The position numbers were made by a program, and so were the translations under genes. The notes under the pieces were generated by a model. That model searched no databases. It was not told where the DNA came from and saw only the letters and a list, made by a program, of their open reading frames with translations. This document shows positions 1 to 6,793 of a DNA stretch of 64,000 nt, in pieces. Source of the DNA: Nioella aestuarii (GTDB lineage: Bacteria; Pseudomonadota; Alphaproteobacteria; Rhodobacterales; Rhodobacteraceae); NCBI RefSeq assembly GCF_050896395.1, contig NZ_JBPBBA010000016.1:11753-75752 (forward strand), read 5' to 3'. Positions within the stretch are counted from its first letter, which is position 1, and the number at the start of each line of letters is the position of its first letter.

Positions 1-138
1 ACTTTGACAGTAGGTGATCTGTTGCCACCCGCATTCCAAATGTTTCTTTGGGTCTTGCTGGCGGTTGATCTGATTTCGCTGGCTTTCGACTATCCAGATG
101 CCGCGAAATGGCTCCGCGGCGATCGAGCCGTCGCCTGA
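1..138 (+). CDS. C-terminal end of a membrane protein (5' partial)
   Basis: An open frame runs from the first base to a TGA at 136-138 and encodes the last 45 residues of a protein. It contains a hydrophobic stretch (FQMFLWVLLAVDLISLAF) that could be a final membrane span, then a short charged tail ending RGDRAVA. It is followed closely by a strong hairpin at 148-168, which fits a true gene end. The family cannot be told from so short a piece; the rest of the gene lies outside the window. Confidence 0.55.
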   Translation, partial: TLTVGDLLPPAFQMFLWVLLAVDLISLAFDYPDAAKWLRGDRAVA

Positions 139-140
139 AT

Positions 141-184
141 CAAAAAACCCCGCGCGAACTGCGCGGGGCTTTCAGGTTTTTGGT
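141..184. terminator. Bidirectional rho-independent terminator
   Basis: An 8-bp GC stem (CCCCGCGC at 148-155, GCGCGGGG at 161-168) has a 5-nt loop. On the plus strand T-rich sequence follows (CTTTCAGGTTTTT); on the minus strand the stem is followed by a run of six T. It sits between two convergent genes and probably serves both. Confidence 0.85.
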
Positions 185-197
185 CGGTCTGAAACGA

Positions 198-1181
198 TCA
201 GAGCCCAAGCGCGTTACGCAAGCGGGTGGTCACTTCGGGCACCAGCGCCGGGTTGTTGCGGGCCTGCTCGATGGCCGCGTTCAGCGATGCGCGGGCAATG
301 GACGACAGATCGGCATCGGCCACGGCAGCAAGGGCAGCATCCGCGTCGAACCCGTCAACCGAGAAGAGGGTCGAGAGATCGGTCGCGCCCTCAACGGCAT
401 CTGCAGCATCGGCAGTGCTCTCCATGGCCGCCTCGGTGGTGTCTTCGACGGCTGCTTCGGTTTCCTCAACGGCTGCTTCGGTGGTCTCTTCGGTCGCTTC
501 AACTGCGGCGTCGGTCGCCTCTTCGGTCGCTTCAACGGCGTCGGTTGCGGCGTCGGTTGCATCCTCAACCGCGGCTTCGGTTTCTTCGGCCATTGCTTCG
601 GTGGTGCCTTCAACAACAGCTTCGGCCTCGGCGGCGTCCTCGGTCACCGCATCCATGGCTTCGGTGCCTTCTGCAACGACGGCCTCTGCGGCATCCTCGG
701 TTGCTTCGACAGCATCCCACGCTGCGTCCGTAGTCGCTTCCACAGCTTCTTCCGCCATATCGGCAGCGGCTTCGGTGCCTTCCTCGGCGATTTCGCCGGC
801 GGCATCTGCGCCCTCTGCGGCGGCGTCATCGGCGGCGCCTGTGACCTGATCGAGCAGATCGCCAGCGTCTTCCATCACACCCTCAACCGCTTCGGTCACG
901 GCGTCGGTGGCGGTGTCCACAGCGTCCTGCGCGGCTTCCTCGACGGCCTCAACCGCCTCGGCAGCGGCGTCTGCTGCGTCTTCAACCATTTCTTCAACCG
1001 CGTCAGCTGCCTCTTCCGCCATCTCTTCGGTGGCCTCAGTGGCTTCCTCTGCGGCTTCGGTCGCGGTCTCTACGGCTTCGGCTGCGGGGGCTTCTGCCTC
1101 GGGCTGACCAAGGGGGCTTAGGTAGTAGGCGGCGGCGCCAACAACGACAAGCGCGGCAATGATGGCAATTATGCGGGACAT
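198..1181 (-). CDS. Membrane-anchored, extremely acidic Ala/Glu-rich repeat protein
   Basis: The 327-residue product starts with one N-terminal hydrophobic segment (about residues 4-22, IIAIIAALVVVGAAAYYL). A very long low-complexity region follows, built from Ala, Glu, Asp, Thr and Val in units like EEATEATEE and DAVEA, which suggests a long helical or coiled rod in the periplasm or cell surface. A short ordered tail ends the protein (SSIARASLNAAIEQ onward, with Arg residues). Between residues 4 and 296 I see no Lys or Arg at all. The start at 1181 is chosen because GGAG lies 7 nt upstream and the membrane segment begins there; a longer upstream frame adds nonsense sequence. The function is unknown. 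The skewed composition makes several false open frames on the other strand. Confidence 0.75.
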   Translation of the reverse strand: MSRIIAIIAALVVVGAAAYYLSPLGQPEAEAPAAEAVETATEAAEEATEATEEMAEEAADAVEEMVEDAADAAAEAVEAVEEAAQDAVDTATDAVTEAVEGVMEDAGDLLDQVTGAADDAAAEGADAAGEIAEEGTEAAADMAEEAVEATTDAAWDAVEATEDAAEAVVAEGTEAMDAVTEDAAEAEAVVEGTTEAMAEETEAAVEDATDAATDAVEATEEATDAAVEATEETTEAAVEETEAAVEDTTEAAMESTADAADAVEGATDLSTLFSVDGFDADAALAAVADADLSSIARASLNAAIEQARNNPALVPEVTTRLRNALGL

Positions 1182-1366
1182 AAGGAAACTCCGATCCTCA
1201 GGGATGTAATTCGCGCGATTCCATACGCCGCCTGATGCCGCAGTGCAACGAGAACAGACGAATACATCCGATTCCCGCGGCATTCAGCCGGGATTCGCCT
1301 TGAAACACCCGTGCGGGAAGGCTAGTTTCGGGCACCGCATATCGTGGCAATAGAAGGATTTTAGCG

Positions 1367-1909
1367 ATAGCCCGCAGACCGCACAACGCGCCCCCGCAGC
1401 GCGAAACTGGCCCCCGCGTTAACGAACGCATTCGGGCCCCCGAGATCCGCCTTATTGGCGCAGATGGAGAGAATGTCGGCGTCGTGACCCCGTCGCGCGC
1501 CATGGACATGGCTGCCGAAGCCGGTCTTGACCTGGTGGAAATTTCGCCGAATGCCACCCCTCCTGTCTGCAAGATCATGGATTTCGGCAAGTTCAAATAC
1601 GAACAGCAAAAACGTGAATCCGAAGCTCGCAAGAAGCAGAAGATCATCGAGGTCAAAGAGATCAAGTTCCGACCGAACACCGATACGCATGACTATGAAG
1701 TGAAAATGCGCAACGTGTTCAAGTTTCTTGAAAACGGCGACAAGGTGAAGGTTACCTTGCGGTTCCGGGGCCGTGAAATGGCGCACCAGAACCTTGGCCG
1801 AGAGTTGCTGGAACGGGTTGCCGAAGACGTCAAGGAAATCGGCAAGGTCGAGAATATGCCGAAGATGGAAGGCCGCCAGATGGTCATGATGATCGGACCG
1901 TCGAAGTAA
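1367..1909 (+). CDS. infC: Translation initiation factor IF-3, probable AUA start
   Basis: IF-3 binds the 30S subunit and enforces correct start-codon selection. The 180-residue frame carries the family hallmarks: N-domain VNERIRAPEIRLIG, the linker KFKYEQQKRESEARKKQK, and the C-domain FLENGDKVKVTLRFRGREM with MEGRQMVMMIGPSK at the end. No ATG or GTG lies early enough to cover the N-domain; the first GTG (1484) would delete it. The codon ATA at 1367 gives an N-terminus (ARRPHNAPP) that I recall from other roseobacter IF-3 proteins, and AAGGA lies 8 nt upstream. Rare start codons (AUU, AUA, AUC) are known for infC and underlie its autoregulation, since IF-3 discriminates against them. The gene is followed by a strong terminator. 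Confidence 0.93.
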   Translation: MARRPHNAPPQRETGPRVNERIRAPEIRLIGADGENVGVVTPSRAMDMAAEAGLDLVEISPNATPPVCKIMDFGKFKYEQQKRESEARKKQKIIEVKEIKFRPNTDTHDYEVKMRNVFKFLENGDKVKVTLRFRGREMAHQNLGRELLERVAEDVKEIGKVENMPKMEGRQMVMMIGPSK

Positions 1910-1931
1910 CCGCACCGGTCAAAGAGGCATG

Positions 1932-1967
1932 AAGGGCGCACCAGCGATGGTCGCGCCCTTTTCTTTT
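1932..1967 (+). terminator. Rho-independent terminator of infC
   Basis: Perfect 8-bp stem AAGGGCGC (1932-1939) and GCGCCCTT (1953-1960), with a further ACC/GGT pairing inside, followed by TTTTCTTTT. It lies 22 bp behind the infC stop codon. Confidence 0.9.
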
Positions 1968-2021
1968 GGGGCCCTTGCCATAAACCTGTGTGGGGCAAGT
2001 TATCAACGAAAGGGGCAGGAC

Positions 2022-2600
2022 ATGGACACTACAAAGGCTATGCGCCCGGACGTCGCGGACCTGGATGAGGCCAGCCGCCCAAAGGCCCCGCCCATTCCAG
2101 GGGCCACCGAAATGCAGAGTCGGCAGGGACGGCAGCTGGCGGCCATCCACAGGATGCATTTGCAGCAAATGGGGAGAGTGCGCCAGGTGATGGACGAGAT
2201 CGCCGCCGGCAAGGCCGCGCCCGCCACGCTGGCCAAGGCTGTGCCCGAGATGGAAATGACGCGCAATTATCGTCAGTTCGGAAATCTCTGCGGCCAGGAA
2301 TGCCAGTTCCTCGACTATCATCACGGGGCCGAGGAACACCAGGTGTTCCCGCATCTGGAAGGCCGTGGCAATGACGGTTTGCGCGCGGTGATCGACAAGC
2401 TGCGAGAGGAACACAAGGTCGTTCACGCGCTGTTGGAGCGCCTGTATTCGGATGCCGTGCGGCTGGTCCAGGATCCTTCAGGCGATGCCTTTGACGAGGC
2501 GAAAGCCACGTTCGAGGCGCTGGAACGGGTGGTCCGCTCGCATTTCGGCTACGAAGAAGAAGAGCTGGAAGAAGCGCTTGGCGTCTACGGCGGGCTTTAG
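2022..2600 (+). CDS. Hemerythrin HHE-domain protein
   Basis: A 192-residue soluble protein with a hemerythrin-like four-helix pattern of metal ligands: His in IHRMHLQQ, HHGAEEH in the middle, EEHKVVH, and HFGYEEEE near the C-terminus. Family members bind a di-iron centre and take part in oxygen, NO or iron handling; the exact role here is unknown. The start at ATG 2022 is preferred over the longer frame from 1929, because that upstream part lies inside the infC terminator. A short AGG-rich segment precedes the ATG. It is monocistronic between two terminators. Confidence 0.82.
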   Translation: MDTTKAMRPDVADLDEASRPKAPPIPGATEMQSRQGRQLAAIHRMHLQQMGRVRQVMDEIAAGKAAPATLAKAVPEMEMTRNYRQFGNLCGQECQFLDYHHGAEEHQVFPHLEGRGNDGLRAVIDKLREEHKVVHALLERLYSDAVRLVQDPSGDAFDEAKATFEALERVVRSHFGYEEEELEEALGVYGGL

Positions 2601-2611
2601 CGAACCCAAAT

Positions 2612-2644
2612 AAAACGGGCCGCGTTCAGCGGCCCTGTTTTCTG
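2612..2644. terminator. Bidirectional terminator between convergent genes
   Basis: Stem GGGCCGC (2617-2623) and GCGGCCC (2629-2635) with loop GTTCA. TGTTTT follows on the plus strand and GTTTTA on the minus strand. It separates the hemerythrin gene from the convergent fpr gene. Confidence 0.87.
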
Positions 2645-2657
2645 GATTACTGCGGAC

Positions 2658-3512
2658 TCAGTCGAGGAAAGCTTTTTCCACCACATATTGCGCAGGCTTG
2701 GAATTCGCACCTTCTTCCAGCCCGTATTCCTCCAACATCTCTTTGAGTTCGAGATTGAAGGCGAGATTGCCGCAGATCATCGCTCGGTCGTTTTGCGGGC
2801 AGATCGGTGTAACGCCCAGATCTTCAAACGCCTCGCCAGAACGCATCAGGTCAGTGATGCGGCCCATCTTGGGGCTCTCTTCACGGGTGGTGGTGGGGTA
2901 GTACTTGATCTTCTTCCAGAACCCTTCGCCGATCACCTCGTTCAGCAGCTCATCGGTTTTCAGGCTTTCGATGATCCCCGCGCCATAAGTCAGCTCGCCC
3001 GCCTCGCGGCAGGTATGGGTGATGATGACCTCATCGTAATCCTCGTAGGTCTGCGGTTCACGAAGCAGGCTAGCGAAGGGGGCAAAGCCGGTGCCGGTGG
3101 CGAAGAACCAGATGCGTTTGCCGGGGATCAGCGCGTCATGGACCAGCGTCCCAACGGGCTTGGGCCGCAGGATGATCTGATCTCCCGCCTTGATATGTTG
3201 AAGGCGGCTGGTCAGCGGGCCATCGGGCACTTTGATCGAATAGAACTCCAGCTCTTCGTCCCAGGACGGTGAGGCGATCGAATAGGCCCGCAGCAGCGGT
3301 TTCTGTTTGCCGGTCTTTGGGTCCGGGTCGCCCATCAGGCCGATCATCACGAATTCACCCGAGCGGAAGCGCAAAGATGCGGGCCGGGTGCAGCGGAAGG
3401 AAAACAGGCGGTCGGTGTAGTGCTTCACCTCCGTCACGGTTTGCGCGTCGGGCAGGGTCGGCACTTTTACGGGCGATGCGGTGGCTTCGGTCACGGGTTT
3501 TTGCTCGGTCAT
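2658..3512 (-). CDS. fpr: Ferredoxin--NADP+ reductase
   Basis: A 284-residue flavoprotein of the bacterial FNR family, moving electrons between NADPH and ferredoxin. Motifs: FAD binding RAYSIASPSWDEELEF, phosphate-binding GPLTSRLQHIKAGD, NADP binding FFATGTGFAPFASLLR and HTCREAGELTYG, then the C-terminal MICGNLAFNLELKEMLEEYG and a short tail ending VEKAFLD. It is the last gene downstream of the sulfate assimilation genes on the same strand (73 bp behind DUF934). This placement suggests it feeds the siroheme sulfite reductase, which lacks a flavoprotein partner in the cluster. It may also have its own promoter and a redox-stress role. Confidence 0.93.
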   Translation of the reverse strand: MTEQKPVTEATASPVKVPTLPDAQTVTEVKHYTDRLFSFRCTRPASLRFRSGEFVMIGLMGDPDPKTGKQKPLLRAYSIASPSWDEELEFYSIKVPDGPLTSRLQHIKAGDQIILRPKPVGTLVHDALIPGKRIWFFATGTGFAPFASLLREPQTYEDYDEVIITHTCREAGELTYGAGIIESLKTDELLNEVIGEGFWKKIKYYPTTTREESPKMGRITDLMRSGEAFEDLGVTPICPQNDRAMICGNLAFNLELKEMLEEYGLEEGANSKPAQYVVEKAFLD

Positions 3513-3585
3513 GTCAACAATTGCGGCCCTTCTAAAGCCGACTCCCTCATTAAGCTTTGATCTGGGTCAGGAAAAGGGGGCGCTT

Positions 3586-3996
3586 TTACGCAGCACTCAG
3601 CCGTGACCTGTGGTCATGATCGCGCCAATTGGCACGGTCAAGCCATTGATCCTCGGGTTGACGGGTGGCCAGGGCGCGGTCGATTTCCACATCATCGAAG
3701 CCCGACCGGCGCGCCATGGCGTATTGATCGGCCAGTACGTGGCCCTTAGCCCGCAAATGCCCGGTAAAGCCCATCTGCCGCAACCGGCGGGCCAGGGTGA
3801 AGCCGCGCCCGTCCGCGAAGCTGGGGAAATCGATGCGCACGATCCGGTTCGACGTCAGCGCGCCAAGCAGATCCTCTGGCGCGGCATCCGATGCCAGATC
3901 CAGCGTGTCGCAAACCGGGGCAGGGGCGAAACCTGCGTCGGTGACAAGGACGGTTTCGGTTTCGGTCAGGGCCTCCTGGGCCATCAGATCTTTCAT
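3586..3996 (-). CDS. DUF934 family protein of the sulfite reductase operon
   Basis: A 136-residue protein. The pattern IVRIDFPSFADGRGFTLARRLRQMGFTGHLRAKGHVLADQYAMARRSGFDDVEI is typical of DUF934, a family regularly encoded beside siroheme sulfite reductase and APS/PAPS reductase; it is usually described as an oxidoreductase accessory protein of unknown detail. It starts 11 bp after cysH on the same strand. ATG 3996 is chosen; MAQEA four codons further is an alternative. The longer upstream frame overlaps cysH and is not needed. Confidence 0.88.
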   Translation of the reverse strand: MKDLMAQEALTETETVLVTDAGFAPAPVCDTLDLASDAAPEDLLGALTSNRIVRIDFPSFADGRGFTLARRLRQMGFTGHLRAKGHVLADQYAMARRSGFDDVEIDRALATRQPEDQWLDRANWRDHDHRSRLSAA

Positions 3997-4007
3997 GTCG
4001 TCGCTCC

Positions 4008-4757
4008 TTACGAGGCGGTTTTCAGGGGCCCACGCACGATGCGCCCGTCGATGAAGTGAATGCCGCATTCTTCCTTCTCAGCACCCCGCCAACGGCCCGC
4101 GCGCGGGTCTTCGCCGGGTTTGACGGGGCTGGTGCAAGGAGCGCAGCCGATAGAGGGGTAGCCTTTGGCCACAAGCGGATGCCGGGGCAGGCGGTTATTG
4201 ACCAGATATTCCTGCACATCCTCCGGTGCCCAATGGGCCAAGGGATTGATCTTGATACGGATGTCGCCCTCGGTCTCGAAGAAGTCGAGGGCGGCGCGTG
4301 TGCCGGACTGAAACCGTTTGCGACCTGTGATCCAGCTGTCGAACGGGGCCAGAGCGGCCTCCATCGGACGCACCTTGCGCAAATCGCAGCACGCATCGGT
4401 GCTCTGCTTATGCAATGTGCCGTCCGGGTCGCCTGCCAGGATCGAGATCTTGCTGGCATGGATGGTACGCACGTCCTGCAAACCAAGTGTCGCCGCCACT
4501 TCCTGCTGATAGGACAGCGTTTCGGGGAACAGCATCTGCGTGTCGATGAACAGCACCGGTGTGGCCGGGTCGATGACCGACACCATGTGCAGCAGCACGA
4601 CAGATTCCGCCCCGAACGAGCTCACCAGCGCGATCCGGCCGAGGTCGGGGTCTTTCAACGCGCGCTCCATCACCGCCGTGGCGGAATGGTGCTTGTAACG
4701 CGCGTTCAGACCGTCGACCCAGCTCGACAGAGATCCTATGGGCGCATCAAGCGGCAC
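4008..4757 (-). CDS. cysH: Assimilatory APS reductase (CysH family)
   Basis: This enzyme reduces adenylyl sulfate (APS) or PAPS to sulfite. The 249-residue product has the nucleotide-binding SSFGAESVVLLHM, the CC pair in DACCDLRKVRP, a CxxC in CAPCTSPV and the C-terminal redox cysteine motif EECGIH. The CC...CxxC set binds a [4Fe-4S] cluster and marks APS-type reductases (EC 1.8.4.10) rather than the cluster-free PAPS type. GTG 4757 is chosen as start because GGAGG lies 9 nt upstream; it overlaps the end of cysI by 11 bp, indicating translational coupling. The 16 codons upstream read as the cysI tail. Confidence 0.93.
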   Translation of the reverse strand: MPLDAPIGSLSSWVDGLNARYKHHSATAVMERALKDPDLGRIALVSSFGAESVVLLHMVSVIDPATPVLFIDTQMLFPETLSYQQEVAATLGLQDVRTIHASKISILAGDPDGTLHKQSTDACCDLRKVRPMEAALAPFDSWITGRKRFQSGTRAALDFFETEGDIRIKINPLAHWAPEDVQEYLVNNRLPRHPLVAKGYPSIGCAPCTSPVKPGEDPRAGRWRGAEKEECGIHFIDGRIVRGPLKTAS

Positions 4758-6414
4758 GGGTTCTGGCCTCCGGGTAGAGGGCGGCCTTGAAGGGCTCGAT
4801 GCCAACGCGGCGGTAGGCTTGCAGGAAGGTTTCCTCCGCGCTTTCCCGCAGGCCCAGATAGGTGGTCACGATGGTCTCAATCGCGCCCACGATCTCGTCA
4901 TAGGCAAAGCCGGGGCCGGTACGGGTGCCAATCACCGCGTCCTCGGTGCCGTCTCCGCCAAGGGTGATCTGGTAGTTTTCCACCCCCGCACGGTCGAGGC
5001 CCAGAATGCCGATATGACCCACATGGTGATGTCCGCAGGCATTGATGCAGCCCGAGATCTTGATCTTGAGAGGCCCGACCTCGTGTTCCAGTTTCAGTTC
5101 TTCGAACCGCGTCGCGATTTCTTGAGCGACGGGAATGGACCGGGCCGTCGCCAGCGCGCAGTAATCCATGCCGGGGCAGGCGATGATGTCAGAGATCAGC
5201 CCGATATTGGCGGTGGCAAGCCCCGCCTGTTTCAGCTCTGCGTGAAGGGCGGGCAGGTGGCGCTTGTGAACATGGGGCAGGATGACGTTCTGCTCATGGC
5301 TGATGCGCAGTTCGTCATGGCCAAAGCGTTCTGCCAGATCGGCCATGACCCGCATTTGCTCTGCCGTTGCATCGCCCGGCGTATCTCCCTGTTTCTTTAG
5401 GGAAATCGTGACGATTGCATAGCCTTCAGCCCGGTGATCGGACAGGTTCGTATCAGCCCAGGACCGGAAGATTGGGTCATTGGCGTAGAAGGCATCGAAA
5501 GCGTCCGTCGACGCGGTCTCGAACGCGGGTGCTGCGAAATGCGTCTTGATCTCTTCCAGCAGCGCCACGTCCTTGCCACCCGCATAAAGCGGCTTGCGCA
5601 GGGCGAATTCTTTCTCGACCTCTGCCCTCAGATTCTCCAGCCCGAATTCATGGACGAGAATCTTGATCCGCGCCTTGTACTTGTTGTCGCGCCGGCCGAT
5701 TACGTTCCAGACCGCAACGGTGGCCTCCAAGTAGGGCAGCAGGTCTTCCGCAGGGATGAAGTCGGCCAGAACCTTACCGATCATCGGCGTGCGGCCAAGC
5801 CCGCCACCGACCAGCACCTGATAGCCAATCGCGCCGTCCTTCTCGACAATGCGCAGTCCGATATCATGGGCCGCCGTCACTGCACGGTCATTCGGGGCGC
5901 CGGTGATGGCGATCTTGAACTTGCGCGGCATGAACTGGAATTCCGGGTGGTCGGTGGACCATTGCCGCAGCAGTTCCGCCACCGGGCGCGGGTCGGCCAC
6001 TTCATCCGCCGCAGCACCGGCGAAATGGTCGGCGGTCACGTTGCGGATGGTGTTGCCGCTGGTCTGGATGGCATGGAGCCCGACCTCGGCCAGCGCGTCC
6101 AGCATATCCGGCACATCGCGCAGGCGCGGCCAGTTGTACTGGATGTTTTGGCGGGTGGTGAAATGGCCATAGCCCTTGTCCCAGGTCTCCGCCAGGTAGG
6201 CCAGCTGACGCATTTGGGTGCCGTTGAGCGTGCCATAGGGAATGGCGACCCGCAGCATGTAGGCGTGGAGCTGAAGGTAAAGCCCGTTCATCAGGCGCAG
6301 CGGCTTGAATTCATCTTCGGTCAGGCTTCCGTCGATGCGGCGTTCCACCTGCGCGCGGAACTGGCGATTGCGTTCTGCGAGGAAGTCACGGTCAAATTCG
6401 GAGTAACGGTACAT
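4747..6414 (-). CDS. cysI: Siroheme nitrite/sulfite reductase, hemoprotein subunit
   Basis: The 555-residue protein carries two nitrite/sulfite reductase ferredoxin-like half domains and the cluster/siroheme cysteines: CPGMDYC (C-x5-C) and SGCINACGHHHVGH (C-x3-C). An early GYGHFTTRQNIQYNWPRL segment is the usual substrate/siroheme arginine region. The context of cysG, cysH, DUF934 and fpr makes it an assimilatory sulfite reductase (sulfite to sulfide, six electrons), probably taking electrons from ferredoxin or Fpr because no CysJ flavoprotein is present. Nitrite reduction cannot be excluded by sequence alone. AAGGA lies 9 nt before the ATG. A pair of perfect palindromes sits just upstream (6445-6487). 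Confidence 0.92.
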   Translation of the reverse strand: MYRYSEFDRDFLAERNRQFRAQVERRIDGSLTEDEFKPLRLMNGLYLQLHAYMLRVAIPYGTLNGTQMRQLAYLAETWDKGYGHFTTRQNIQYNWPRLRDVPDMLDALAEVGLHAIQTSGNTIRNVTADHFAGAAADEVADPRPVAELLRQWSTDHPEFQFMPRKFKIAITGAPNDRAVTAAHDIGLRIVEKDGAIGYQVLVGGGLGRTPMIGKVLADFIPAEDLLPYLEATVAVWNVIGRRDNKYKARIKILVHEFGLENLRAEVEKEFALRKPLYAGGKDVALLEEIKTHFAAPAFETASTDAFDAFYANDPIFRSWADTNLSDHRAEGYAIVTISLKKQGDTPGDATAEQMRVMADLAERFGHDELRISHEQNVILPHVHKRHLPALHAELKQAGLATANIGLISDIIACPGMDYCALATARSIPVAQEIATRFEELKLEHEVGPLKIKISGCINACGHHHVGHIGILGLDRAGVENYQITLGGDGTEDAVIGTRTGPGFAYDEIVGAIETIVTTYLGLRESAEETFLQAYRRVGIEPFKAALYPEARTRAA

Positions 6415-6444
6415 TAGGGCGTATCCTTGTCACGGGCGCTGGCG

Positions 6445-6487
6445 AAATTTCTTCGAAGAAATTTGAAAAAGCTCTTCGAAGAGCTTT
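6445..6487. repeat. Two tandem perfect 20-bp palindromes inside the cys operon
   Basis: AAATTTCTTCGAAGAAATTT (6445-6464) and AAAGCTCTTCGAAGAGCTTT (6468-6487) are each perfect palindromes sharing the core CTTCGAAG, separated by only 3 bp. They lie between DUF2849 and cysI. As RNA each would fold into a hairpin; as DNA they could bind a dimeric protein. The role is unknown: an mRNA stability or attenuation element, an intergenic repeat family, or an operator. Confidence 0.85.
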
Positions 6488-6493
6488 CCTGGC

Positions 6494-6793
6494 TCAGAGC
6501 TCTACTTGCTTGCCATGGGCGTAGTTGGACGGGCCACGAGTGCGAAAGACCTCGCGGAAATGGGTGGGTTCGGGGCCTTTCGGTCCATCTTTCGCATCGG
6601 CTAGATAGGCGCCGACGATTGTGTCCACCTGACGTTCCGCATCGAGCAGACGAATCTGGGCATGGGCCTCATCGGTGATCAGCTCGGCTTCGGCGTGATA
6701 GCGGGTCCAGCGGTCGTCCGCCGTCAGATAGACAACATCACCTTCCAGCAGATGGTTGGCAGTGATGACCTTGGGGGTGAATTCACGGGGCAT
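6494..6793 (-). CDS. DUF2849 domain protein
   Basis: A 99-residue soluble protein (MPREFTPKVITANHLLEGDVVYLT...). Small DUF2849 proteins are typically found between cysG and the sulfite reductase gene in alphaproteobacteria; no biochemical role is established that I know. ATG 6793 has AGGAG about 7 nt upstream and overlaps the end of cysG by 11 bp, so translation is probably coupled. The longer frame to 6871 is only a reading through cysG. Confidence 0.87.
   Translation of the reverse strand: MPREFTPKVITANHLLEGDVVYLTADDRWTRYHAEAELITDEAHAQIRLLDAERQVDTIVGAYLADAKDGPKGPEPTHFREVFRTRGPSNYAHGKQVEL

Noticed and set aside
98..1121. Several long plus-strand open frames opposite the acidic protein gene
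   Set aside because: They come from the repeat composition (Ala/Glu codons read backwards give Ser/Ala, Arg/Pro or Gly/Phe strings), lack motifs, and cover the same region in competing frames.
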